The notes under the pieces: generated by a model | What the model was told of the DNA's origin: nothing | What the model saw: only the letters and a program-made list of their open reading frames with translations | Database searches by the model: none | DNA from: Diphasiastrum complanatum | Taxonomy: Eukaryota; Streptophyta; Lycopodiopsida; Lycopodiales; Lycopodiaceae | Direction: 5' to 3' | Assembly (NCBI GenBank): GCA_029204225.1 | Contig: CM055104.1 | Location: 28,712,253 to 28,776,252, forward strand | Length of the DNA: 64,000 bases | Shown here: positions 1 through 11,076 of the stretch, one piece after another | Numbering within the stretch: position 1 is the stretch's first letter | How the letters are laid out: each line of letters starts with the position of its first letter | Made by a program: the position numbers and the translations under genes

Positions 1-195
1 GCGAGTCGACGGGACATGCATCCCGTCAACGACAATTTGGGCCATGCATGGGTTGCCTGAGTGAAGAACTATATGTACAATGTATTTTCATTTTGAGAAA
101 TACAATTGCTATGAGAGCTTGCTATCATATAGAGTGTTTTTCTGTCTATGTTACTTTGTAGCATGATCTGTGTTCCTGTTTGAAGCAAATTCTAA
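1..195 (+). mobile_element. Copia LTR fragment (3' part), cut by window edge
   Basis: It aligns from base 1 with the LTR at 10871-11061, sharing the blocks around GGGTTGCCTGAGTGAA, ACTATATGTACA, TTTTGAGAAATACA and the terminal AAATTCTAAG. Unlike the 10.8-kb copy it is not followed by a primer-binding site, so it is a solo LTR or the 3' LTR of an element lying to the left. Confidence 0.8.
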
Positions 196-479
196 GTCTT
201 TAACAATGTAAAGTCCCTATCAAAATTCACGAGAGTTATATTCTGATTTTTCAGTCTGTCTACGATTTCCAATCTTGTCTATGAATTCTATTACTCCAAA
301 AAAGTCTAGTTCTTACCCAAACTTTTCTATTCTACAAGAAAACTGTCTTTTTGACCTTTTTGGACAAGTACAGTATTGTCCGGATCATTTGTACTACTAT
401 TCTACTTCTCATACTACATCATGTCTCGAGATTGTGCTGAATCTTCCAATCTTGCTCCTCCATGACTAGAATGCAAAAT
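196..479. other. Unassigned spacer
   Basis: This AT-rich sequence lies between the LTR fragment and recognisable Gypsy gag. A 64-codon ORF at 275-469 has no recognisable features. It could be degraded Gypsy leader/gag N-terminus. Confidence 0.3.
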
Positions 480-539
480 TCCACGCATCGATGATGAAAG
501 TATGATGGAGAATGTGATCCCGTTAGATTGAGTCTAGGA

Positions 540-1735
540 CTTTTATAATGCATGCCACTTCTATGGAGACACCTCTGAAACTGAAAAGCTCATACTATTC
601 CTGATGGTACTCTATGGAACTGCCAAAGAGTTGTATCTTAACCTCGACGCTCTTGATCTCAATTCTTGGACTACTCTCAAAGACGCTCTCATCAAGCGTT
701 TCAAACCTTCTATACTGACTTAGAGCCCATTCATCCAAATTACACATATTAAGATGCATAGCGAAGAGTTCTTTAGGAGCTACATTGAGCGTTTAAAACG
801 CCTCAAGGTAGAATGTATTGATGAGAATATCACTGAACGCATGGCTATTAAATTGTCCTTGGTTGGACTTCCTAAAAATATATGCCAAGAATTGAAATAG
901 GTTGACTTTTATGATCAATTCAAGGATGTAATGACCGATGCCATCCGAGAAAAAGACAAGGGTTCTGATGAAGACATTGATAGTCATGAAAAGAAATCCA
1001 AGAATCTCGAACGTCTTAATCATCAGAAGTTTGAAAATACCGCCCAATCCTCAAAACTTCTACATCAAATGGAAACTTGGCAGAAAGCTCAATAAATCCA
1101 TATGGATAAACTTACTACTGATTTTCAGACTGCTATGAAAAATACTGTTGACAAATTATTTCCAGCAAGAGAAAATATATGGTGTTCCATCTGGTCACAG
1201 AATCACACTGCCAATGAATGTCCCCAACTGAAACACCATTATTCGGTAGACTCCAGATCCATGTATCGACAATACCGTTCTTACAATCCACAACAACCTA
1301 TGTTGTGACCAGGAGTCTATCCACCACGTCAACAGTTCACCCCACTCCACAACAAGTTGTCCATTATATTGATTCAAGTACATTTGATCTAGCAACTTAT
1401 TATGTGGAAGACACTACTCAACCAGCGTACTCCACTAAAACAGTCATCTATTATTTGTATGATCCTAATGCTCAAGTGGTTGACCCCAATGCCCTAACCT
1501 ATGATCCTAACAAAGCTGTGTTTGCAACCCGAAAAATCAACTACTAGCAATACGCGGATGTTTTATTTGTGCAGATAAATATCCTAGTATTCGTTGCCTA
1601 GACAAGCTTCGCTTTCCACCAACTTGTGAAAATTGTGGCATTGAACACCATGTGAAGGATTGTCCTTCCAGATCTAAACCAGCCACTCCTATATGCTTAG
1701 AAATCAGCCAGTTTGGGTCTTGACTCGTGCACAAA
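540..1735 (+). pseudogene. Gypsy gag with Cys-rich knuckle (copy A)
   Basis: Interrupted reading includes ACHFYGDTSETEKL (about 550) and SYIERLKRLKVECIDE (about 780), the usual retrotransposon gag pattern. A Cys-rich stretch at about 1560-1690 has CFIC...C followed by CENCGIEHHVKDC. This second knuckle has spacing CX2CX3HX4C, or CX2CX4HX3C depending on which His is used, one residue short of the canonical CX2CX4HX4C. Several in-frame stops (for example TAG at 721) show it is dead. Confidence 0.75.
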
Positions 1736-2039
1736 CCAAACGTCAAGCCCCTATCATTGCACCCAGCAAAATCCAGCAGCCCAACGTTCCCCTGAGTGAA
1801 GGTTCTACTCCCATTATATATCCTCAACCTTTGAAAGAAATTTGATTGCATCACAAATATTGTCAACAGATTCAAACTATGGATCAAAACTCTCCCACTT
1901 CTGATCATGCACCTCACATGCCTTTTGAGACTAAAACCCTTGAAGGCATTGAAATCTGGGGAGATCGGTTACAAGCTAACGTGACTCTCTCTTTCCATGT
2001 TCTATAGAAACATGCACCCATGACGTGCTACCTAAAATG

Positions 2040-2450
2040 CCATTACATCTCACCAATCCACTCAGTGAAAGAGACAACATCAAAATTCTAGCTACTCATC
2101 GCCAATATCGAAAAGTATTAGCTATATTAGATGGTGGCTCAGGTGTCAACATCATATCCACAACTCTCATGTTGGAATGAAACTTGAGAGACAAACTCAC
2201 CAAATCCTCTTGTCAGCTCAGGATGGCTGATCAAAGTCTGGTCTGACCTACATGATTCCTCCCACAAATTTTGATCAAACTAGGAGTTACTACTTGGTCG
2301 CCCATAGCTCACCAATGCAAGGGTCGTTCACGACTGGAGCAAAGGCTGAGTCACCTTTGGTAATAGAGATAGTTCTGTTAACATTGATTCATTTGGGAAA
2401 CTCAAACCCGCACGCTTTCATGACACCGATTCATCTACTACCAATTTCAT
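2040..2450 (+). pseudogene. Gypsy aspartic protease (copy A)
   Basis: The active-site region reads LDGGSGVNIIS, where copy B has LDSGSGVNIIS, so the usual Asp-Ser-Gly has become Asp-Gly-Gly. A stop replaces the Trp that copy B has in LEWNLRDKL. Reading then shifts frame several times before the linker. Confidence 0.7.
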
Positions 2451-3140
2451 GTTTGAGCTATACCAGTCCACCCAAGAGAAAGGTCATTATGTTGAATCCA
2501 CTGATATCATAAATTGCCACAATTTGGCTATGATTGATTGTGTGAATGCTGATTATTGTACTCAAAATCAGGCTGATTGTCCCTATACCCCCCTAGGTGA
2601 TAGGGAACAATCACCTGATCTAAACACGCCTATCGTTAATATCAATTTTATTGATATTCTTCCACACAATGATGAATTATTAAACATTGCATGGCTGCCT
2701 ACTGATGACGAATCAAAAGATTTCTTTGTAGATGTCTTACGAATTCAGAATTGCCCAGACGATTTGGACATTTGTGACATTCAAATCCTAAACTACATGG
2801 AGGCACTTCCACTCAAGGCTTTCCATAGCATTCATCCAAGGTGGAACCAGTTGCCAAGGTTATGGTCAAAAAACCTAATAATAAACGATACCGTGTCAAA
2901 CGACCCAATTATCCGTGGGACCTATGTGAGGAAGAAACAATTTTTCAAATCGACGATGAACTCCTCCATGATGTGCCACCAATTCCTCATCTGCACACCC
3001 CACGTCCCCCAAAGCCACAACCTCGTGGCAATACCATGAATGAGAAAATGAAGAAACCACTTCTCATCCAACCGCCTGGAGATTTTACTACTGTTTGGGA
3101 AGTTCTTGAAATAGCCTTAGCTCATATGCCAATCCCATAA
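2449..3140 (+). pseudogene. Gypsy protease-RT linker (copy A)
   Basis: Two overlapping frames (2449-3039 and 2841-3140) carry FELYQST, NINFIDILPHNDELLN and MEALPLKAF. The same blocks occur in copy B at 36.44-36.84 kb. The stretch is rich in acidic residues and has no known domain. The frame switch at about 2850 marks a frameshift. Confidence 0.65.
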
Positions 3141-3279
3141 CCTCCCAAATCGACATCCAAATAGTTGAAAGACAAGTCCCCCCTCGAATCACCCGCACAT
3201 GATGTGCTTGCGTATTTTAAGAATTATACGATCGAGGATGTGACTATCCAAGCCTATAGAGTTTGAAGCCTACAATGAA

Positions 3280-3985
3280 CTTAGGCAGGAATTCAATGAT
3301 GTTTTTTTAGAGCTTCTTGTAAATTTACCACCCGAAAGGATAGTTGATCATAAAATCGACCTTATATCCGATTCAATTCCGATCGCACAATGTCCTTATT
3401 GGATGAGTGCATCGGAAGAGGCTAAGGTAAGTAGGCATTTACGTGATCACCTGAAGAAGGGGTGGGTACAACCTAGTAAGTCTCATTGGGCATCACTAGT
3501 GGTTCTGGTTGCCAAGAAGGATGGGACTATAAGGTTTTGCATCGATTATGAGAAATTGAACAAGGTAACCGTTAAGAATAGATATCCACTGTTGCGGATG
3601 GATGACCTAATAGATTATCTTGGTGATGCTAAGTACTTTACCAAGATAGATCTAAGATTGGGATACTATCAGATATGCATTAGGGCAGAAGGTATAGCAA
3701 AAATGATTTTTTGAACTCGCTTTGGACATTACGAATTTTTGGTCCTACCTTTTGGTCTAACCAATGCACCAGCAACTTTCCAATAGATGATGAATGATTT
3801 GTTCAGGCCATATTTGGGAAAAGCTCTTCTCCAAAAAGTCTAAGTGTGACTTTTTTTCCTAAGGAATTGTCCCACTTGGGACATAAGATTTCCGAACAAG
3901 GAGTGGAGATTGAGGCCGATCATATCCAGAGGGTTATTGTATGGCTTATTCTACCATAGTTCGTGAAATCAAGTCTTTCTTGGCT
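3280..3985 (+). pseudogene. Gypsy reverse transcriptase, 5' half (copy A)
   Basis: The open stretch 3403-3714 has WVQPSKSHWASLVVLVAKKD, FCIDYEKLNKVT and FTKIDLRLGYYQI. After a stop at 3714 come LPFGLTNAPATFQ and MNDLFRPYLGK. At about 3840 the frame jumps straight to a CDFF.KELSHLGHKIS-like block, so the segment with the catalytic F/YxDD box is missing. Confidence 0.85.
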
Positions 3986-3999
3986 GTTCGGACAAATTT

Positions 4000-5560
4000 T
4001 GATTAGGAATTGGTCCAATTGAAATGCCTTAGTGAAAAAATGACCCACACTATTCTTACACAGATAATCAGAATCTAACCATTTCCTATCTTGGGAGCCC
4101 CATTGATTACCTCGTACTCCTGGATCAATGAGAGTTTTTCAGGCTCTCAGAGATATGACCAGCGGGAGATCTCGTCTTCATCTTAGTGCTCACACAAATC
4201 CAAAGTCGGCCAGTGTGCTGTTGATACGTAGTGAAAGACGGCCTGGGCTACCCAATGATGATGTTCTCATATGTAAACAATGGTTAGGATGCGGAATCCA
4301 TGAGTGTTTATCTCTATGGCAATGTCTCCAATACGAACCCCTCGAGCTGTGGTGTCAAATGCTATGATATCTATATTGATGGGCCCTAAAATGCGTAAAA
4401 CTAGACAGAATCTATGTGGACCAAAATGCACTCCGTTCATAACGTAGTTCTTTGAGTGTACCTATGGCTGTCAAGACCGTTTGTTAGCTTCAAGTATAGA
4501 GGTTGGCTCTTCTGAAGTTTGGGTAATGCATCTAAGAATGGCAGTTAAATTGTCATCAGTAGAAGCTAGTGGAGGAGGCTGATGGGGTATCACTAATTCA
4601 GATGGATGGTTGTTAGGCCTACACATACCCAGTTTAGATTTGTTGCTAGCTCATACACACTTAAAGTACTTTCATCAGTTCTATATCTGATTCGAAACAA
4701 TTGATTGTCTGGGATGAGAAAACATTTGGACATAAGGGCTATAGAAGTAGTAATAAGTTGTCCCTTGTTGTACTACCTGATAGAAGTCTCCTAGTAGGGG
4801 AAGGTTACTTAATGCCATACTTGTCATGTGAAGTCTATCCGGGTCAATGCTTGCTCAACAGGTTGCAATTGTAAGGTCTGTGTTGTCACTAATATCCATT
4901 GCTGATTTATTTTGATGTATAGTGTGACCCTTACCCGAAATCTCTCGTTATCAACTTCAAGTGCTAAGTCTCCAGTTCTAAGGCCACGTACCGTAGTATC
5001 GAGTCCTATGATGGTCAGGTAGAGTCTGGTGGTTGGCACTCATCTGTCATGCCATTGATGTTTAGCCCCTTTATCTCACTATATGATGTTATGCAGTGGC
5101 ACTGTTCTAGTAGCAAAGACTCCCTCTCAGCTTGGGTGGATGTTTTGAGGTTCTCAACAACTCTAGAAGGTGTGGGTCTTGTTCTAATATAGTCTCATAT
5201 CTATCATAGATTTTATTGAACTTTTAGAACATTCTACTCTCTCCAATTCATTTCTCTCTACACTCCATTAGGAGATATTAGAACTCAAAATGGGCCCTTT
5301 GTCAAAATGCTTTCTTTTTTTTTACTTCGTACGCTTTCAATGCTTATGTGTCCCAATCAATGGTGTCCATCTGTGACGAACTGCAATAGTGGTTGACGGC
5401 AGACAGAAATTGTTTTTGACTTTCCCGGCCAAATTTTCGTGATTTTCAAATATCCCATCGGGCAGAACAAACAATTGTGATTGGAGCACAGTTACTGCCC
5501 GAATACTCTTTTGCTGCCTGTCTTTGTGCACTCGAGGTTGATTTGACATCAATAGTTGTA
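4000..5560 (-). pseudogene. Decayed unidentified coding-like sequence with a duplicated motif
   Basis: On the minus strand, 5039-4824 reads openly with LTIIGLDTTVRG, TGDLALEVDNERFRVRV and TLYIKINQQWI. A second, diverged version lies at about 4380-4270 (IDIIAFDTTARG, IGDIAIEINTHGFR). A third relative is on the plus strand near 50.5 kb (TGDLALEINTNGTQIQATLYL split over its beta-rich core). I do not recognise the family. The blocks are hydrophobic and beta-like, and a transposon origin is likely because they recur. Confidence 0.35.
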
Positions 5561-7230
5561 AATTGTAGTTAACTAATTGTTGTAGTTTAGAAACTTCTTG
5601 TCATTCTTAGGTATACCTCTCATTCTCTTCGTCCTCTCTATTATTTTGGATTGTCATTCCTTGGTTTACCTCTCATTCTCTTCATTCTCTCTGTTCTCAG
5701 CTTGCGTACACATATTTTGGACTAATGGTTACACATAATGAGAGACCAAGAAGAACCATTGATGCAATCAATATTTGCAATGAAAAAAATGTAGAAGATC
5801 AATGGATATCAAGAATATATCGTAAATATTAAAGGATCTTGATGCATCCATCCTCAAAAAGGCACTTTTTGAAAAAGAAAAAGATTAGATAACATATATA
5901 GAAGCTCTTGGAAAGGCAGGATAATAGATTTCAAAGTATCATCTGTTGGTCAATCAATCACGGAAGTTTTGGTTCAACATGCTTATCTTCACAAAGAGCT
6001 CAACATTCCAGATTTGAATCCAAATGATAGAAGAAAATGCAATTATAAGTATACGATTAGTATATACATATTCAGATTAAATTTCATTGGTATTAGTATT
6101 TTTTTTATATAAATTTTTCTCATGATACTTTTGTTGGTTTTGCATATTTGTATCCATCAAAATTTTGTTGAAAGGCAACCAGTTCAATCGATTGTAGGAA
6201 TAATTGATGTCATACATTCTGATATCAGTATTTTACAATATAAAGGTCAATCTCCAAAATCTCTTTTAGAGTCAAGAGTGTTTTTTATGATCACACCTAT
6301 ATTCTAGATACAAATAGTTTAGTGGGCAGATTAGAGCCATATCCTCTACCAAATTTTTTGAGTGAGAATGGATTTCTCCAGATTCAGCAATTTTAGAAAG
6401 TTTTTGATCTAGACTTTATATGGATATTCAAAGTATATTAAAATCTAGCACTAGTTCAAAAAATAATAGATTAAGTTGGTATCTGTCTTTTTCTATTTTT
6501 GTTAATTTTTTTTTCCAAATGCAATATTCAGCGAACAAAAACAATGTTTATTTGTAAGGACTTGAGTGATGAAATAATCGCCAAGTTTTTCAATGATGGT
6601 TGGGATACGAAACAAAATCACCAAGTTGAGTGCAGGGTATGTAAGTCATCAATGACATTTAGATATCACATCGAAAAACAAATGCTCACTTTGCTGCTGT
6701 ATTATAGAAGATGGATAAAATGCAAAAATGAGTGGAAGCCACTTGATCAAAATTTTGGAATAAACCATCAAGAGTAATTTCAAATAACAATGAAAAGAAA
6801 TGACAACATTCTTGCGATGGTTGAGGTAGAGGAAGATTGTTGTCTCAATAACATTCGATCTGAACTAGACATGTTGCAATTCAATCTACCTCAGTGCAAT
6901 CAATTTCGATTGAATGAAGTAAAGGTACGTTATGCCATATGAAAATTTTCAGTTTTTGAATTTCTTAGTGAATCAGTTTTACAAGATAAATGAACTTAAA
7001 CAATTTCTGTTGTGCAGGTACGAGCAAGGCAGGAAGAGCATATAAAATGCATAGACATAGAAACATCCATCGAAATTGAAGATCCATAGAATTTGAACAA
7101 TGTAATTTTGTATTATGTCATATAATTTTTTGTATACATCATGTTTGATAATATATAAAACACTTTTTTTATGATCTGTTCTATGAGCCACTTTCTCTAT
7201 GAAGAACTTTCTTTTCTATGATTTCCATTT
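5561..7230 (+). other. Unassigned region with scattered plus-strand ORF pieces
   Basis: Short open stretches (6122-6307, 6499-6777, 6790-7090) follow one another on the plus strand. The longest has a Cys pair in VECRVCKSSMTF. They could be exons of a decayed gene or an old transposon, but I recognise no domain. Near 5597-5700 there is a small direct repeat built on CTCTCATTCTCTTC. Confidence 0.25.
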
Positions 7231-7243
7231 CTATGGTGGAGGA

Positions 7244-8270
7244 CACTATAATTGCAACTAGATATGAATTTTTGATAACAAACTTAATTGTCTTCTGCCG
7301 AGAATGCATTATCTCCAATGGGAAGATCTTCGGGCACTTTCATTCCAGTGACCACTACAATTAGATATTGATTCGACGCGCGCCCTTGTTGAAGTGCCTC
7401 CCAATGAAGTCATCCTCCCGCACTGAACCAATATCGGCTGTATTTTGGTCTTCATTGCCTTGGTCTATATTGTCTTTGTCTTGGCATATTTGGATATATT
7501 CAGAAGATGATCTGAGTGGACTTATGTCGCAACAAATATGAGTGAACTTATGCCGCATGTTTGGATTGGTTGTGACAGAGATTCACTCAGATCATCTTCT
7601 GAACTTATCCAAGAAAACCATGGTAAAGACAAGGCAGACCAAGGCTATGAAATACAAAGGTTTGATCATGAGGATAAGCTTTATTTCACTTAGAACCTGA
7701 AATAAGAACCTCAAATACAAACATGTTGGAAAAACAATCGAAATTGAAGATGATTGAGAAAACACTGTAATTGCAATTGGATATGAATTTTCGATAACAA
7801 GCTTAATTGTCTTCTGCCAAAAATGCATTATCTCCAATGAGGAGATTTTCGGACACTTTGACCCCAGTGACCACTACAATCAAATATCGATTTGATGCTC
7901 ATCCTTGTTGAAGTGCCTCTCAGTGAAGTTATCCTCGCGCGCTGAACGGATATCGGTTGTATTTTTTGTCTTCATTGCCTTGGTCTATATTGTCCTTGTC
8001 TTGGCATATTTGGATATGTTCAGAAAATGATCTGAGTGAACTTATGTCGCAACAAATCTCAGTGAACTTATGTCGCATGTTTGGATTGATTGTGGCAAAA
8101 GTTCAATTAGATCATCTTCTGAACTTATAAAAAAAAACCATGGTAAAGACAAGACAGACCAAGACTATGAAAAACAAAGGTTTAATCATGAGGACGAGCT
8201 TTATCTCACTTAGAACCTGAAATAAAAATCTCGCATACAAACATGTAGGAACAACAATCAAAATTCAAGA
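7244..8270. repeat. 519-bp tandem duplication, two copies
   Basis: Copy 1 (about 7244-7762) and copy 2 (about 7763-8270) share GATATGAATTTT (7261 and 7780), TAATTGTCTTCTGCC, TGTTGAAGTGCCTC and AACCATGGTAAAGACAAG in the same order. By eye they are roughly 85-90% alike. No coding function is evident. Confidence 0.85.
7499..7603. repeat. Perfect 20-bp inverted repeat inside duplication copy 1
   Basis: Arms are 7499-7518 (TTCAGAAGATGATCTGAGTG) and 7584-7603, its exact reverse complement, separated by 65 bp. The matching arms in copy 2 carry mismatches, so copy 1 preserves or has corrected the stem. Confidence 0.85.
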
Positions 8271-8499
8271 TATCTATATAGTATACAACTATTTTAGAGA
8301 AAAAATGTGTGTTTTGTCGTAAAAAAAGTCACGCTGTGCAGCAAAAAATATCACACTTGCCCACAAAAAATGTTACGTTTTAGCAAAGGAAAAAGCTAAA
8401 AATCATTTAAAAAAAAATGTGTGAAAAAAAACACATACAATCTTCTTCTTTTTTAGACACATACATTTCAATTTTTTTTCCCCCACCTCTTGCGCGCGC

Positions 8500-8502
<3 letters not shown>

Positions 8503-8561
<59 letters not shown>
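8503..8561. repeat. (CT)n microsatellite
   Basis: About 59 bp of uninterrupted CT. Apparent Leu-Ser or Arg-Glu ORFs across it are artefacts of the dinucleotide. Confidence 0.98.
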
Positions 8562-8565
<4 letters not shown>

Positions 8566-8844
8566 GCATGCTGCCTGTCATGGTGCTTTTGTAGGGCGCC
8601 AATGCTTAGTTCCCTGCTATATACCAACAGCTAATTGTTCTTCCTGCGATGGTTGGTGTTGATCCATCAGGAGACCAGATGGAGATGTTTGTAAAGAATT
8701 GCTCATGTCTTTCCATAATATCACTCATTACTACCCTTGCAACTCTGACTTGCATTTGCATTTGGGCATTTATTGGATATATAGAAACAGGATACTTGAA
8801 ATCGTACAAGAAACCTTCTCTTCTTAGAACAAAATAATTTTCTC

Positions 8845-9400
8845 AAATTCAAACTCGAAATTTTTTAAAGACTCAAAACTTTTAAGACACTTGAAATTTT
8901 CCAAAGACTCGAATTTTTCCAACGGTTGGAATTTTTCCGAAGACTCAATGTTTTTCAAAACTCAAATTTTCCAAAGACTCAAATTTTTTCAAAGACTTGA
9001 AATTTTTTCGAAGACTCAAATTTTTTTTGAAGACTTGAATTTTTTAAGAAGTCTGGATTTTTTCCAAAGACTCAAATTTTTTCAAAGACTCAAATTTCTT
9101 TGAAGACTCGATTTTTTTGAAGAATCGAATTTTTCCAACGGATCGAATTTTTCCATAGACTCAATTTTTTTCGTAGACTCGATTTTTTCCAAAGACTCGA
9201 ATTTTTTCATAGACTCAAAATTTTTTCAAATACTCGAATTTTTACAAAGACTCGAAATTTTTTTAACGACTCGAATTTTTTTAAAGACTCAAATTTTTCT
9301 AAAGGCTCGAAATTTTTTAAAAACTCTAATTTTTCAAAAGAATCAAAAAATTTTAAAATTTTCCAAAGATTCGAATTTTTCAAAAAGAATCAAATTTTTC
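8845..9400. repeat. Diverged minisatellite, unit about 17-20 bp
   Basis: Dozens of units of the form AAAGACTCGAATTTTTTC run head to tail, with variable T-tract length and CTCAAA/CTTGAA variants. Strand asymmetry is strong, with T-runs on the plus strand. A 70-codon ORF across it (8891-9103) is a repeat artefact rich in Phe. Confidence 0.9.
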
Positions 9401-9560
9401 AATACCCAAAATTAGATTTTTTCGATACCCAAAATAAAAAAAATTTCGTTACGAGATCGACTCAAAAAATTTATTATCTTTTCGATATCCAAAATCAGAA
9501 TTTTTTGATACGAGATCGATTCGGAGAATTTGTAAAATTTCGATATCCAAAACCGGCCAT
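9399..9560. repeat. Second short repeat array next to the minisatellite
   Basis: TTTCGATAYCCAAAA recurs four times (from about 9399), alternating with ACGAGATCGAYTC (twice). It adjoins the GACTCGAA array and may be the same satellite after divergence. Confidence 0.6.
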
Positions 9561-10420
9561 TTGAGACTGCATTTTGACTGCAAAGGATCGCATTATATTT
9601 GTATGTGGCCATTTGATCACCATTTCAAGACACTTCCGATCATTTGAGACCGCATTAGGACCGCCCATGACCCAGATCCCCAGCCGCCCATCAATGATGG
9701 GCATACTCACTAGATCATCGGCCTAGATCTTCACGAACGTCCATTGTCCGGTAGTGTACGACGACGGAGACACACAACTAGTATTTGTATAAAATAATTC
9801 TGTACATGTGAAATACATAATGGCTCATCCACATGAAGGAAGGCCATTCATTGTTCTTTATCATCTATCTTTGGCTCTATGATCTCTAAATCCAATTCTT
9901 CAAATGGAAGAAGCGTTGTAGGACTAGCGTTGGGAATATCTACAAGGTAGAAATTTTTCACCAATATCCTTAATGCTTCATGACAAAAATGTCAGATCCC
10001 TTGTCACGTGACTAGCGTGTAGCAAAATTGAAAAAACAAATATCATAAAAAAATTTGTATTAGAAACATATGTCATGGATAAAACAAGAATCATCTGATG
10101 ATTGACAATAATGAGTTCATGACAGAAATTTCAATAAATATATGGCCCTCTTAAATTGAAGATAATGAATACTATTAAGAAAATGAATAGGTAATAATTC
10201 TAATTCTACAAAGATTAGTGTTTGATGAAATTCTGGAAAATATCGAACCAACCCCACTCCTAGATCGTCCCCTAACATTTTATCTCTATTTTCTACTTCA
10301 CTTGTGTCTAGTGCAGTCAGGGTATAATTGATTTTTGTAAGGGGAGATTGAAAATTGTAATGCTTGCCGAAAGATTTAAGATGAGAGAAAAGTGATTGGT
10401 TGTACTAAACATATTTATTA
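9561..10420. other. Unassigned region
   Basis: No gene or repeat is recognised. The sequence is AT-rich with short ORFs only. Confidence 0.4.
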
Positions 10421-10423
10421 GAT

Positions 10424-10788
10424 TCTACAAAAGATAATAAAGGAGGTGTAGGAGGAGAGATAAATATACAGGTTTTAATCTATCGTCCAGAAAAAAAATA
10501 TTGATTTGAGCATTCAAAAATGAATCTAAATCTTTACCATTAGGACGAGGTGGAGAAGAGAGTTTTGTGAATTGTTCAATAGATTTTGAAGGAGATTTTG
10601 GTGGAGATAGGGGAGGAGATTGGTGAGTTTTAGAAACTAATTTAGGAGATTTGGAAGAGAATTTAGAAAGTGAATGGGAAGGAGATTTGAGAGGAGATTT
10701 AGAAACTAAATGGGAAGGAGATTTAGAAATTGAATGAGGAGGAGATTTAGAAATTGAATGGGGAGGAGATCTAGAAACTGATTCATGT
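10424..10788 (-). other. Low-complexity Ser/Lys/Pro repeat ORF fragment
   Basis: Read on the minus strand from the LTR border, the frame stays open for about 115 codons. It encodes repeats of SISKSPPH and related SKSPSH, then SPPRPNGKDLDSFLNAQ, ending near 10424. No ATG lies in frame close by, and the frame runs into the Copia LTR at 10789, so the element may have inserted into a coding repeat. It could equally be a non-coding purine-rich tandem repeat (unit near GGAGATTTAGAAA). Confidence 0.35.
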
Positions 10789-11061
10789 GAGTTAGAATTA
10801 AAGTAGAATCATTGTGTTACTGTACTGTGGGTCCTACCAGTGGATAAAGATCAGTTGGCCTCATCACGAGGCAAGTTGACGGGACACTCGTCCCGCCAAC
10901 AGCAACCTGGGTCATGCATGGGTTGCCTGAGTGAACAACTATATGTACAGTGTAATTTCATTTTGAGAAATACAGTTGCTATGTGAGCTTGTTGTGGAGA
11001 GTGTTTTCTGTCTGTGTTACTGTGTAGAATGATCTGTGTTCTTGTGCAAAGCAAATTCTAA
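10789..11061 (+). repeat. 5' LTR of Copia element
   Basis: About 273 bp. Its first 148 bp match the 3' LTR at 13746-13893 and its last 190 bp match window bases 1-195. It ends ...AAATTCTAA just before the primer-binding site. The 5' dinucleotide is degraded (GA instead of TG). Confidence 0.85.
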
Positions 11062-11063
11062 GT

Positions 11064-11076
11064 TGGTATCAGAGCC
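11064..11076 (+). other. Primer-binding site (initiator tRNA-Met)
   Basis: TGGTATCAGAGCC, the standard plant Copia sequence complementary to the 3' end of initiator tRNA-Met, starts 3 nt after the LTR end. Confidence 0.9.

Larger units (their letters stand above)
480..3990 (+). mobile_element. Ty3/Gypsy retrotransposon A, decayed
   Basis: Read left to right it holds gag, a Cys-rich knuckle, aspartic protease, a linker and the first half of reverse transcriptase, all broken by stops and frameshifts. It is the same family as the minus-strand copy at 34.7-38.0 kb, with colinear protease and linker sequences. The RT breaks off before the catalytic F/YxDD box, and RNase H and integrase are absent. 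No LTR of its own was found. Confidence 0.85.

Noticed and set aside
4270-5040. Reading the TGDLALE motif as a plant-virus movement protein
   Set aside because: The resemblance is limited to a few hydrophobic positions; nearby polymerase sequence is ordinary Gypsy type and no viral capsid or other viral domain is visible.
8403-8662. ORFs on both strands with Arg-Glu or Leu-Ser runs
   Set aside because: They are translations of the (CT)n microsatellite; the same artefact occurs at 47305-47496, 61692-61940, 62019-62339 and 62567-62767.
8891-9103. 70-codon Phe-rich ORF
   Set aside because: It lies wholly within the GACTCGAATTTTTTC minisatellite.
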